Positions 33,905-46,200 of a stretch of 64,000 bases of DNA are shown piece after piece; within the stretch, counting starts at the first letter, position 1, and each line of letters begins with the position of its first letter. The DNA lies in NCBI RefSeq assembly GCF_042477335.2, contig NC_091257.1, forward strand, positions 44,114,501 through 44,178,500, read 5' to 3'. The stretch comes from Ovis canadensis. Lineage: Eukaryota > Chordata > Mammalia > Artiodactyla > Bovidae. The notes beneath the pieces were generated by a model. That model was not told the DNA's origin. It searched no databases and saw only the letters and a program-made list of their open reading frames with translations. The position numbers and the translations under genes were made by a program.

Positions 33905-36497
33905 TTAAATTTTTATTTTATTGAAGTTTAGTTGATTTACATTGTTGTGTGAATTTCTTCTGTACAGCAAAGTGACTCAGTTCAGTTCAGTTCAGTTCAG
34001 TTGCTCAGTCATGTCCAACTCTTTGCCACCCCATGGACTGCAGCACTCCAGGCCTCCCTGCCATCACCAACTCCTGGAGACTACCCAAACCCATGTCCAT
34101 CGAGTTGATGATGCCATCCAACCATCTCATCCTTTGTTGTCCCCTACTCCTCCTGCCCTCAATCTTTCCCAGCATCAGGGTCTTTTCCAATGAGTCAATT
34201 CTTCACATCAGGTGGCCAAAGTATTGGAGTTTCAGCCTCAACATTAGTCCTTCCAATGAACACCCAGGACTGATCTCCTTTAGGATGGACTGGTTGGATC
34301 TCCTTGCAGTCCAAGGGACTCTCAAGAGTCTTCTCCAACACCACAGTTCAAAAGCATCAATTCTTTAGCACTCAGCTTTCTTCACAGTCCAACTCTCACA
34401 TCCATACATGACCACTGGAAAAACCATTGACCAGAGGGACATTTGTTGGCAAAGTAATGTCTCTGCTTTTCAATATGCTATCTAGGTTGGTCATAATTTT
34501 TCTTCCAAGGAGTAAGTGTCTTTTAATTTCATGGCTGCAATCACCATCTGCAGTGATTTTGGAGCCCCCCAAAATAAAGTCTGACACTGTCTCCCCATCC
34601 ATCTGCCATGAAGTGATGGGACCAGATGCCATGATCTTAGTTTTCTGAATGTTGAGCTTTAAGCCAACTTTTTCACTCTCCTCTTTCACTTTCATCAAGA
34701 GGCTCTTTAGTTCTGCTTCAGTTTCTGCCACAAGGGTGGTGTCATCTGCATATCTGAGGTTATTGAGATTTCTCCCAGCAATCTTGATTCCAGCTTGTGC
34801 TTCCTCTAGCCCAGCATTTCTCATGATGTACTCTGCGTAGAAGTTAAATAAGCAGGGTGACAATATACAGCCTTGACGTACTCTTTTCCCTATTTGGAAC
34901 CAGTCTGTTGTTCCTTGTTCAGTTCTAACTGTTGCTTCTTGACCTGCATATAAGTTTCTCAAGAAGCAGGTCAGGTGGTCTGGTATGCCCATCTCTTTCA
35001 GAATTTTCCACAGTTTATTGTGCACCACAGAGTCAAAGGCTTTGGCACAGTCAATAAAGCAGAAATAGATGTTTTTCTGGAACTCTCTTGCTTTTTCCAT
35101 GATCCAGCAGATGTTGGCATTTTGACCTCTGGTTCCTCTGCCTTTTCTAAAACCAGCTTGAACATCTGAAAGTTCACGGTTCATGTATTGCTGAAGCCTG
35201 GCTTGGAGAATTTTAGGCATTACTTTACTAGCATGTGAGATGAGTGCAATTGTGCAGTAGTTTGAGCATTCTATGCCATTGCCTTTCTTTGGGATTGGAA
35301 TGAAAACTGACTTTTTCCAGTCCTGTGGCCACTGCTGAGTTTTCCAAATTTGCTGGCCTATTGAGTGCAGCACTTTCACAGCATCATCTTTCAGGATTTG
35401 AAACAGCTCAACTGGAATTCCATCACCTCCACTAGCTTTGTTTGTAGTGATGCTTCCTAAGACCCACTTGACTTCATATTCCAGGATGTCTGGCTCTAGG
35501 TGAGTGATCACACCATCGGGATTATCTGGGTCGTGAAGATCTTTTTTGTACAGTTCTTCTGTGTATTCTTGCCACCTCTTCTTAATATTTTCTGCTTCTG
35601 TTAGGTCCCTACCACTTCTGTCCCTTATCGAGCCCATCTTTGCATGAAATGTTCCCTTGGTATGTCTAATTTTCTTGAAGAAATCTCTAGTGTTTCCCAT
35701 TCTATTGTGACTCAGTTGTACATAAATATATATATATATTCTTTTCCATATTATTTTCCATTACTGTTTGTCACAAGATATTGAATATAGTTTCTTGTGC
35801 TATACAGTAGGACCTTATTTATCCATTCTATATATAATACTTTGCATCTGCTAATCCCAAACTCCCATTCCTTCCTTCACCAACCTCCTTCCCCCTTGGC
35901 AACCACAAGTCTGCCTACTATGTCTGTGAGTCTATTTCTGTTTTTTCGATAAGTTCATTTGTGTCATATTTTAGAGTCAATGTATAAGCAATATCATATG
36001 ATACCTGTCTTTCTCTTTCTGACTTACATTACTGAGTATCATAATCTCTAGGTCCATCCATGTTGCTTTACCTGGTATTACTTCTTTCTTTTTCATGGCT
36101 AATAATGATAACTACTAGTTTGTTCTTTGTATCTGTGCGTCTGCTTCTTTTTTGTTATATTCACTAGTTGTTTTTTAATTTCTTAGATTACACATACAAG
36201 TGACAGCATACAGTATTGGTCTTTCTCTGGCATTTTCACTGAGCATAATACCCATGTGGTTACTAATGGCAAAGAATGTCATTCTTTTTTTAGGGCTGAA
36301 TGCTATTCAGCCCATTGTATATACATACCAGACTTCTTTATTCAGTCATCTGTCAGTTGACATTTAGGTTGTCTCCACGTCTTGGCTTTTGCAAGTGGTG
36401 CTACTATGAACACACGGGTACATGTATCTTTTCAAATTACAGTTTTGTCTGGATATATGCCCAGGAGAGGGATTGCTGGATCATTTGGCAACTTTAA
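33905..36497 (-). mobile_element. Older artiodactyl L1 3' part, split by BovB
   Basis: The pieces 33905-33971 and 35718-36497 are consecutive parts of one minus-strand L1 3' region, interrupted by the BovB at 33983. The far piece reaches ORF2-like sequence (about 36290-36497). Confidence 0.8.
33983..35706 (-). mobile_element. 5'-truncated BovB with a long open RT frame
   Basis: This minus-strand BovB interrupts an older L1 3' end. GTGACTCAGTT at 33972-33982 and 35707-35717 is the likely target duplication; part of it resembles the BovB tail pentamer, so the exact edge is ambiguous. A 1305-bp frame (35700 to 34396) stays open through the RT core, with FIDCAKAFDSV and LRYADDTTLVAE blocks. A deletion near 34430 then breaks the frame. 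Confidence 0.92.
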
Positions 36498-36569
36498 GCA
36501 AATGCAATTCCTAAACAAATAAGATGTTTTGAATCAATTGACTTTAATTAATTTTCAAATAATTTTTCT

Positions 36570-38070
36570 TTTCTTTTTTTTTTTTTTTAGTTTTAGTTTT
36601 TTATTTTTTACATTTTAAAATCTTTAATTCTTACATGCATTCCCAAACATGAACCCCCCTCCCACCTCCCTCCCCAGAACATCTTTCTGGGTCATCCCCA
36701 TGCACCAGCCCCAAGCATGCTGCATCCTGCGTCTGACATAGACTGGCGATTCAATTCACATGATAGTATACATGTTAGAATGTCATTCTCCCAAATCATC
36801 CGACCCTCTCCCTCTCCCTCTGAGTCCAAAAGTCCGTTATACACATCTGTGTCTCTTTCCCTGTCTTGCATACAGGGTCGTCATTGCCATCTTCCTAAAT
36901 TCCATATATATGTGTTAGTATACTGTATTGGTGTTTTTCTTTCTGGCTTACTTCACTCTGTATAATCGGCTCCAGTTTCATCCATCTCATCAGAATTGAT
37001 TCAAATGAATTCTTTTTAACCGCTGAGTAATACTCCATTGTGTATATGTACCACAGCTTTCTTATCCATTCATCTGCTGATGGACATCTAGGTTGTTTCC
37101 ATGTCCTGGCTATTATAAACAGTGCTGCGATGACAGACATATAGATCAATGGAACAAAATAGAAAGCCCAGAGATAAATCCACACACATATGGACACCTT
37201 ATCTTTGACAAAGGAGGCAAGAATATACAATGGAGTAAAGACAATCTCTTTAACAAGTGGTGCTGGGAAAACTGGTCAACCACTTGTAAAAGAATGAAAC
37301 TAGATCACTTTCTAACACCGCACACAAAAATAAACTCAAAATGGATTAAAGATCTAAATGTAAGATCAGAAACTATAAAACTCCTAGAGGAGAACATAGG
37401 CAAAACACTCTCAGACATAAATCACAGCAGGATCCTCTATGATCCACCTTCCAGAATGCTGGAAATAAAAGCAAAAATAAACAAATGGGATCTAATTAAA
37501 ATTAAAAGCTTCTGCACAACAAAGGAAAATATAAGCAAGGTGAAAAGACAGCCTTCTGAATGGGAGAAAATAATAGCTAATGAAGCAACTGACAAACAAC
37601 TAATCTCAAAAATATACAAGCAACTTCTGCAGCTCAACTCCAGAAAAATAAACGACCCTATCAAAAAATGGGCCAAAGAACTAAATAGACATTTCTCCAA
37701 AGAAGACATACAGATGGCTAACAAACACATGAAAAGATGCTCAACATCACTCATTATTAGAGAAATGCAAATCAAAACCACAATGAGGTACCACTTCACA
37801 CCAGTCAGAATGGCTGCAATCCAAAAATCTGCAAGCAATAAATGCTGGAGAGGGTGTGGAGAAAAGGGAACCCTCCTACACTGTTGGTGGGAATGCAAAC
37901 TAGTACAGCCACTATGGAGAACAGTGTGGAGATTCCTTAAAAAATTGCAAATAGAACTACCTTATGACCCAGCAATCCCACTTCTGGGCATACACACCGA
38001 GGAAACCAGAATTGAAAGAGACACATGTACCCCAATGTTCATCGCAGCACTGTTTATAATAGCCAGGACA
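36570..38070. mobile_element. L1 with 5' inversion (twin priming)
   Basis: 36570-37132 is the L1 3' end on the minus strand, including the poly-T; 37133-38070 is the adjoining ORF2 region on the plus strand. Both halves share 32 bp of L1 sequence at the breakpoint (37101-37132 and 38040-38071). The whole unit is flanked by the perfect 15-bp duplication TCAAATAATTTTTCT at 36555-36569 and 38071-38085. The inverted part encodes a long open ORF2 stretch ([20 protein letters not shown] onward). Confidence 0.95.
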
Positions 38071-38085
38071 TCAAATAATTTTTCT

Positions 38086-38439
38086 ATAGCAGTATTTTTA
38101 GGTGTAATTTACATACAATAAAATGCCCACATCTTAATTATACTGCTGGATGAACTGGACAGTCATCTTCACCCATGTAACCATCACCCTTATCAAGATA
38201 TAGGACATTTCCATACCCCAGAACATTCCATTTAACTGCCCTGCAGTCGTTTCCCTCTTCCACCTGCCACACAGAGCCAGCTGCATCTACAATGGGTACT
38301 ATATTCTTATGTGACCAGAAAATGGAACCAAAGATGATTTTACAATTTAAATCTGATAAAATAGCACTAAGACCCATAAAGCTCCATGTTGCCTGTAGCT
38401 GGTCTTAATAAGCTTCTATCCTCTATCAAAAGCTTGTCT
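38086..38439. other. Intergenic DNA right of the inverted L1
   Basis: Resembles an old repeat (TTACATACAATAAAATGCCC; CACCCATGTAACCATCACCC) found widely in mammals; family not assigned. Confidence 0.5.
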
Positions 38440-38615
38440 AGAGACTTTCCGGGTGGTCCAGTAGTTAAGAATCCATGTTCGAATGCAGGGGACAAGGGAT
38501 TGATCCCTGGTCAGGGAACTAAGATCCTGCATGCCTCTGGGCAACTAAGCCTGCATGCTACAACTAGAGAGCTTGCACACCTCAGTGAAGACCCAGCACA
38601 GCCAAAATAAATAAG
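38440..38615 (+). repeat. CHR-type SINE
   Basis: GAGACTTTCCGGGTGGTCCA head and CTACAACTAGAGAGCTTGCA body ending in AAATAAATAAG. Confidence 0.88.
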
Positions 38616-38689
38616 TTTTTCTAATATGTGATAGGAAGAAAGGCAAATGACCTTGAGCTTAGCTCAATTAACAGTGTGAGTGTAGATGT

Positions 38690-38936
38690 ATGTGTGTGTG
38701 TGTGTCATGTTCAACTCTTTGCGACCCCATGGACTATAGCCCTCCAGGCTCCTCTGTCCATGGGGTTCTCCAAGCAAGAATACTGTCCATGGGATTCTCC
38801 AGGCAAGACTACTAGAGTGGTTTGCCATCTCCTACTTCAGGGGATCTTCCCAACCCGAGGATCAAACCTGTGTCTTCTGTGTCTCCTGTATTGGCAGGTG
38901 GATTCTTTATCACTGAGTCACCTGGGAAGCCCCAGA
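38690..38936 (-). repeat. Bov-tA SINE with internal 29-bp tandem duplication
   Basis: A TG run leads into the reverse SINE. CTGTCCATGGGGTTCTCC-AAG... and CTGTCCATGGGATTCTCC-AGG... (about 38755-38812) are two 29-bp copies in tandem. Confidence 0.88.
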
Positions 38937-39064
38937 TGGTAAAGTAATTTACAGCTAAATACAAAGTTTATTTTTTAAAAAACTTCTGATTTCACCAGGT
39001 CATCATTTGAGTTGAAGTTGGGAATTAGGTAAGCTAAACATCTTTTCTTTTGTCCTAATCCAAC

Positions 39065-39425
39065 ATTTTTTTTTTTATTGGAGTATGGTTGCTTTGCAAT
39101 GTTGTGTTAGTTTCAGGTATTACAGCAAAGTCAATTAGTTATACACATACATACATCCACTTTTTAAAAAATTCTTTTCTCATATAGCCCATTATAGAGT
39201 AATTGAGTAGAGTTCCCTGTGCTACACAGCATGCTCTTCTTAGTTACCTATTTTATATATAGGAGTGTGTATCAATTCTAATCTCCCAGTTTATCCCTTC
39301 TTCATCCCCCCACCCTTAGTAACTAACCATAAGACTGTTTTCTACATCTGTGACTCTGTTTTGTAGATAAGTTCATTTGTGCCCCTTTTTTTATAATCCA
39401 CATATAAGCAATATATAAATGTCAT
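39065..39425 (-). mobile_element. L1 3' UTR fragment
   Basis: Reverse complement of artiodactyl L1 3' UTR (GAGTTCCCTGTGCTACACAG near 39209). Confidence 0.75.
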
Positions 39426-39485
39426 ATAATATTGCTTATATGTGTAATACTGAAAAAAAAGGCGGGGGGGGACCTGGAAAATTTC

Positions 39486-39702
39486 AGGACTGTATAGTCC
39501 ATGGGGTCACCAAGAGTCGGACGCGACTGAGCGACTTCACTTTCACCTTCCACTTTCGTACATCGGAGAAGGAAATGGCAACCCACTCCAGTGTTCTTGC
39601 CTGGAGAATCCCAGGGACAGAGGAGCCTAGTCGACTGCCATCTATAGGGTCGCACAGAGTCGGACACAACTGAAGCAACTTAGCAGCAGCAGCAGCAGCA
39701 TA
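39486..39702 (+). repeat. Bov-A2 SINE
   Basis: Two Bov-A monomers joined by a CTTTCACCTTCCACTTTC linker, ending in a CAG run (39684-39701). It lies between CDNF exon 4 and an L1 3' fragment. Confidence 0.9.
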
Positions 39703-40045
39703 CAGAAAGCTTCTGAGTACTCTCTTCCTACTTAGAATCAATTTACTCCACTGATTTTTCAGTGGTTCCCTTTTCCCAGTTTAAAGAGATAGGCAGTGGT
39801 AATTGACATATAAGAAAATTATGAGAAAGGCACTTGTAGGTTTTGGTACACTGCAGATTTAAGAAACCACTAATACTAACAGTTCTACTTATAAACTCAG
39901 GTAACCAATTCTTAAGTGTCATATCCAAACAAAAAGTCTGAGACCACATATATTGAAATTCCTGGTTCCTCTCAACCAATGCATCCATATCCTAGAGAGG
40001 CATTTTGTCTCTAATTACAGCCAATGGTGGGCTGGCTTCCAGGAA

Positions 40046-40224
40046 TCAGAGCTCTGTTTGGGGGTGCGTCGCTGCATACTTGGGTGCCAGTTCTTTGATG
40101 AGATTCACGTAGTCGGTTTTTTCTGCACAGGCCCGGCACTCTTCTCCCCAGCCATGCAGTATCTGCTTCAGCTCTGCTACTCTCAACTTGGACAGGTCCA
40201 CTGATGCCAAGTCCAGTTTCTTTT
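40046..40224 (-). CDS. CDNF: CDNF coding exon 4 (C-terminal domain, stop)
   Basis: The acceptor ...gtcatgaag precedes AAAAGAAACTGG. The exon completes Glu129 and encodes [20 protein letters not shown] through ...HPQTEL and TGA at 40048-40046. This is the SAP-like C-terminal domain with CRAC at 158-161. The polyadenylation site was not identified: downstream DNA runs into an L1 3' fragment and a Bov-A2 SINE. Confidence 0.95.
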
Positions 40225-43200
40225 CTTCATGACAAAAAGGAAAGGGATACATTAAAAAAAAAAAAAAACTAAGAAAAGCAAATGGTGTTACTTATCTTGG
40301 TATTGTCTACCTGTGATCCAAAGTGGGGAAGAATTCCAAGGTCTATGGAAACCAAGACATACCTAAGAAAAATGTATCATATATAAAGCTATTTTAGGAT
40401 AACTCATGATCTATCAGATTTCCTCTCCATGGAATCATACTTGTTGCAAAATGGGGACCTATGCAGTGTTCCTAAAACGAATAGCACCACATCCTAATTG
40501 CTACTTTTAAGGCAAAAAGAAGGGAATCAAGAGGCTGGTGCCTTGGGATGGCCTTGTGTGTGGCCAACTGAAAGCATGGATTGTAATTTACTAGAAAGTA
40601 TGGTTCACTTTCTCTTTTAGTTTTTTTTTTTTTAAATGTGGACCATTTTTAAAGTCATTATTGAATTTGTTAAAATATTGCTTGTTTCATGTTTTTTTTT
40701 TTTTTTGGCTGTGAAGCATATGGTATCTTAGCTCCCCAACCAAGGACTGAACTTGTACCCTCTGCATTGGAAAGTGAAATCTTAATCACTAGGCTGCCAG
40801 GGAAATCCCATGGTTCAGTTTTTATAGAAAGATATGTCTGAGGTAAAACGGGTGAGCATATAAATCACAAAGCACTAATACAAATTAGTTTTTATACAAA
40901 TTTAAAGAATCTAAATACAATTTTAAAATATAAATTTAAAGAATATAAATACAATATAAAGAATTTAAGCTAGTTTTAAAATACAAATTTAAAGAAACAC
41001 AAACACATGAATGAAATTAGGAGCATTCTCACCAATCCTTAGCTATTCTGGATCTCAGCTTAAACTCACCTGATTTCCCCTCCCCTACTGAGATCACCAA
41101 GCCACACAGAGTTGATTTATAGTCCTTTGGGGTATACCAACTTCTCTAATGCTGGTGCTTCTGTACCAGCCAATCTGGTTCCTAACATTCTTGCCAATAG
41201 TATCTGTCACCAGCATCTAACTCCTCTAGCAAGACTACTGTTTCCCTATTTACAGATTATCTTCAGAGAACTCAGCTACTGCTCTATTGCCAAGCCCAAC
41301 AATAGAAAAAAACAATTAAGCTCATCTATAATATACTCATGACTATGATTTCTGTATCAGAAAGGGGCAGTTTTTCTCTTTCAAAACAAAGTGTCCCTCC
41401 CCACCTCCCCAGCCACTAGGTGGATGCTTGCTTATAGCTACAGCACTTCAGTTGACTTATTCAACTATTAGTTCTGGGACTTCTCTGGCTGTCCAGTGGT
41501 TGAGACTACACACTTAGCTCCCCAACCAAGGATTGAACTTGTACCCTCTGCATTGGAAAGGAAAATCTTAATCACTGCAAGAGGCATAGATTTGATCCTG
41601 GGTCAGGGAACTAAGATCCCACATGCTGCATGGTGTAGCTAAAATATTTTTTAAAAATTAGTGGCATCCTAGAACTTTTTTGGTTTGACATCTTCTGAAG
41701 CACTTCTTTTTACACCTACATGAAAGAACATGGCATTTAAAAGCCTTTTAATAACCTAACATAGCTGTCAAGTGACTTATCAAAATTTTCCAATAAGTGT
41801 ATCCTAATTTAAAAGTTGAATTTTAGACTTAGGAAAAAAAACTTAATCAAGGCGGTCAAAGATCTGTACACAGAAAATGACAAGACTTGGATGATAGAAA
41901 TTGAAGAATACACGAACAAATGGAAAGAGATCCCATATTTATGGTTTGGAAGAATTCAGAATGTCCATACTGGACTTCCCTGGTGGTACAATGGATAAGA
42001 ATCCACCTGCCAATGCAGGGGACACAGTTTCAATCCAGGAAGACTCCACAGGCCACAGAACAGCTGAGCCCATGGGCCTCAACCATTCAGCCTCTGCTCC
42101 AGAGCACAAGTGCAACTACCAAGCCTGTGCACTGCGATTACTGAAGTCCACATGCCTGGAGCCTGTGTTCTGCAACAGGAGGCGCTCAGCATTTGAGTAT
42201 GGCGTGCTTAATCATGTCTGACCCTTTGTGACCCCATAGGCTAGCCCACCAAGCTCCTCTGTCCACGGGATTTGCCAGGCAAGAATACTGGAGTGGGTTG
42301 CCATTTCTTACTCCAGGAGATCTTCCCCACCCAGGGACTGAACCAGGTTTCCTGCGTCTCCTTCATTGGCAGTTGGATTCTTTACCACTGCGCCACCTGG
42401 GAAGCCCTCTGCAACAAGAAAAGCCACCGCAATGGGAAGCCTGCACACTACAACTAGAGAAAAGTCCGAATAAAGCAGCAAGACCCACAGCACAGCCCAA
42501 AATCAATAACATGAAGTTTTTTTTTAACTAAATGTCTATACTATCCAAAACTATCTATAAAACCAATGTAATCCCTACTAAAATGCCAGTGGCACTTTTG
42601 CAGAGATAGAAAAAAAAAAAAGTCCTAAAATTTGTATGGAATCACGAAGGACCCCGAATAGTCAAAGCAGTCCTGAGAAAGAACAAAATGGTGAAGACAG
42701 TTAATAATGCTGTATTGTATATTTGAAAGTTGCTAACAGAGTAGAGCTTAAATAGTCTCATCACAAAAAGGAAGGGTAATTAGATGATATAATGGAGCTG
42801 TTTGCTAACCATCACAATTGGTAATTACATGATAATGGTGGAGATATTAGCTAACATGGTAAGCATATTACACTATATAAGTTTATCAAATCAACATATT
42901 TTATACCTTAAACTTACACACTTTTATATGTTAATTATATCTCAGTAAAGCTGGAAATAAATCAAAATTGTATATAGAGCCTTTTTTATTTGGAGGGTCA
43001 TTACACTCTGTGCTGCAGAAAATTCTTCCATTCGTGTGTGTGTGTGTATTTTGAATTTAAACTTTTTATTTTAATTGGTGTGTAGCCAATTAACAATATT
43101 GTGATAGTGTCAGGTGCATAGGAGAGGGACTCTGCCATACATATACATGTATTCATTTCTCCCCAAATTCCCCTCCCATCCAGGCTGCCACATGACATTG

Positions 43201-46200
43201 AGCAGAGTTCCCTGTGCTATACAGTGGGTCCCTGTTGGTTATCCATTTTAAATATAGCAGTGTGTAAATCTCAATAACAACCTCCCTAACTATCTTTTTC
43301 CACCACCCTTCCTCCACTGGTAACCATAAATTCAAGAATCTTTACAATTTTTAATAATGATTCCTATTCTTTTAAAAAACAGAGAAAGCAGAAACATCCT
43401 CTCAGGTTCAAAACCAAATAACACCTTCCTGATTGAAAACATATTCCAAATCTACACTTACCTTGTTTTTTAATTTCATGGTTGATATGACAGAATAATA
43501 CCTTTTAAGAGAACCTTTTATAGCCCAGATTTTAGTACTCCACAGCTCAAAGGCCCTTGTTCAATATCAACTTTTTCACCAAAAGGAAGCTGGGAAAAAT
43601 TTAGAGCTAGTGGTCTATTCAAGATAAATAGTGGAAGGAGAAAATTACTTTCTTTTAGGTGCTGGTAGTTTCTTCAGGTTATTCTGGAGAACTTATCATT
43701 TGATATCAATTTAAAAAGAAAATTCTCTATGGCACCCTAAAGCTACAGGGGAAAGGTTGATACCAAAAGTAAATCCAGTCCATGGCTCCCCAGGGGCCTC
43801 TAGTGGCCAGCATTGCTGAAACATTAGTTAAGTATTCATTCCTTCTCAATACTATCTGATGAATTTTTCTATTATTCAAGGAGCCCAGTAAGATACCTTG
43901 CTCATAGCAGAAATTATTCCAAAGAAATGTGCTAAACAAAAGAATCAGTACAGTTTTGTCCCTTTGGGGACTGATTTTCCTACGGACTCAGTGATTCCTC
44001 CTTCTACTTCATTACTTGGAAGCTAAGAAAAAGATGCTAGTCCATCATCACCACCCTGGAAGTTAGGGCTTGCCCTTGCCCAGCTGAGAAACAGGTTGTC
44101 TTTGATATCTTCCAGACATTAAACCTTTTTAAAGCCAGATGTGTAGCTATGGCGCACAGGCATATTACACAGCTATGTTGGAAAATAAGACTAAAGTATT
44201 AATGATTCAGAGTTGGGTACTAATTACTTAGGTAGTTTAAAATACTACGCCACATATGTAATGTGAAAACAATGACATAAACAAAAGAAATGGACTTCTC
44301 CTGGTGGAACTGGAGGGGTTAAAGGATGGGCTAAAGGCGGAATTCCCCAGCCTTCTATAAGTCCTATCCATCTACCCCAAAGGCTGGCCCAGATACAAAT
44401 TATCTGTATGAGAATAGATATATGTATGTAAAATTTATAAGGCCAAGGATAACGTTTTAAATAGGACATCTTCCTTTTCTGGCTGTTTATTTTCGGCACT
44501 CTTGATAAGTCTATTTCATCAGCCAAAATCTGATTTAATGTGATTAACCTATTTCCTAAAAGTTAAACCTGGCAGAGTGATAGACTTAGGAAGAATGTTA
44601 GAGCCCCATTTAAAAGTTCAGGGTCCTTACATTACCTTTGAGTAGATGCACCTTTGGTCTTGATAGGTTCGTAAAGTCGCTCAGTCGTGTCTGACTCTTT
44701 GTGACCCCATGGACTGTAGCCCACCAGGTTCCTCCATCCATAGAATTTTCTGGGCAAGAGTACTGGAGTGGGTTGCCATTTCCTTCTCCAGGGCTTAATA
44801 GGTTACCAAGAGCTAATTCACCATGAATAGCTGCTCCCTTGAATTTTTTTTTTTTAATTGGCCATACCACATGGCATGTGGGATCTTAGTTTCCTGATCA
44901 GGGATTCAACCCATGCCCCCTGCATTGAAAGGGCAGAGTTTTAACCATTGGACCGCCAGAGAAGCCCCTCCCTTGATATTTTGAGCTTTTCCTTGACATA
45001 TGTAGTTGAAAATGTCTTGGTGATTTAAGAGTTTAAATTTTGCCATTTGGGTGGGCAGTTTCACCTAATGCTGATTGTGCCAGAATTCATTTTTCTTTCC
45101 TGAAAGAAGCTCAGACAACACAGGATACCATCCAGTAGCCCAGCATCCTATTAGCAAGTGTAGAATTCCTTTCCTTCTAACACTGTTTAGAAACCTGGCC
45201 CCATGCTTAGGGAACTGGCAATACATTGGACATTGGGGGGGGGGGGGGATATTAAACTCCATTATACCATATTTCAGCTCACAGATCTGACTGTCCATCT
45301 TCTTCAGCTTCTCACAAATCTTCACTGCAGGCATGTGCACACTCATTGGGCGAGTGACCTCACTTAGGATCTTAGTAGCGGCATCTTTTGTTGCTCCTAG
45401 ATAGTAGCACTGAAGGGGAACAAAGAGAATTTAGGGTCCCAGACACTGGAAAAAGCAAGCAGTATAATTTCCAGAAGTGAGAAAGAGGTTAACCTAGTTT
45501 TCCCGGGCCAGGTCTTAAATTTAACCCCTACTCACTAAGACGTGAGAAAACAATGACTCCATTCCCATGATCAGCCTAATTTGAAGAGCCCTGAAATTCA
45601 CATTAAACTTAAAGACCAATGATGAGAGATAACAGTTGCTAAATGTTTTGTCTGTATCAGATGCTGCTCTCAGGGCTTTAAAGGTATTGATGTATTTATT
45701 TCTCATACCAAGGCTGTGACATTAGTACTAGAACTTCCCCTATTTCACACCCAAGCCAACTGGAGGTCACCCAACCGGCAAGTAGAAGAGACTAAATCAG
45801 TTCAAAAATCTAGCTTTCTGGCTCTGGGGTCCATGCCCTGTTCCATCCTGTTGTACTGCCTTTCAAGCTACCTGAAAAACATTTTACATTTAAAAATATA
45901 AACCTTAATGGTGCAGACAAATGCTGAGATTTTTATAGTGTGTCAGTGGTAAGCAGTTAACAAGGCAAATTTAACTGACAAATTCAATACAACAATTTTA
46001 GGCAAAGCAAATTGGCCCAAGATTGTCTTTAGTGCTATAAAGACAGTATATTGGAACAAGTCATTTGTGTTTACCCAGGAAACACCATTTCAAGATAATA
46101 AAAATACTTCATTAATTATGCATAAATAATGATGTAAAAATATTTTGATAGGTTTCACTAATTGTTTTCACTAGAAATGTAAAGTCTACCCACACTTAAC

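Larger units (their letters stand above)
41815..42960 (+). mobile_element. L1 ORF2/3' fragments split by a SINE nest
   Basis: L1 ORF2 text at 41815-41971 resumes at 42543-42710, interrupted by a CHR SINE flanked by AATGTCCATACT (41960-41971) and AATGTCTATACT (42531-42542). 42715-42960 is an L1-like 3' end (TATCTCAGTAAAGCTGGAAA). Confidence 0.82.
40225..45267 (-). other. CDNF: CDNF intron 3 (repeat-rich)
   Basis: This 5.0 kb GT-AG intron holds CHR SINEs at 40703 and 41478, an L1 fragment split by nested SINEs at 41815-42710, L1 3' ends near 42715 and 43045, and a Bov-A/CHR pair at 44668-44972. The stretch 43336-44667 has no element or conserved ORF that I recognise. Confidence 0.85.

Noticed and set aside
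37093..38121. 342-codon plus ORF
   Set aside because: It is the inverted part of an L1 ORF2, reading into flanking DNA; not a host gene.
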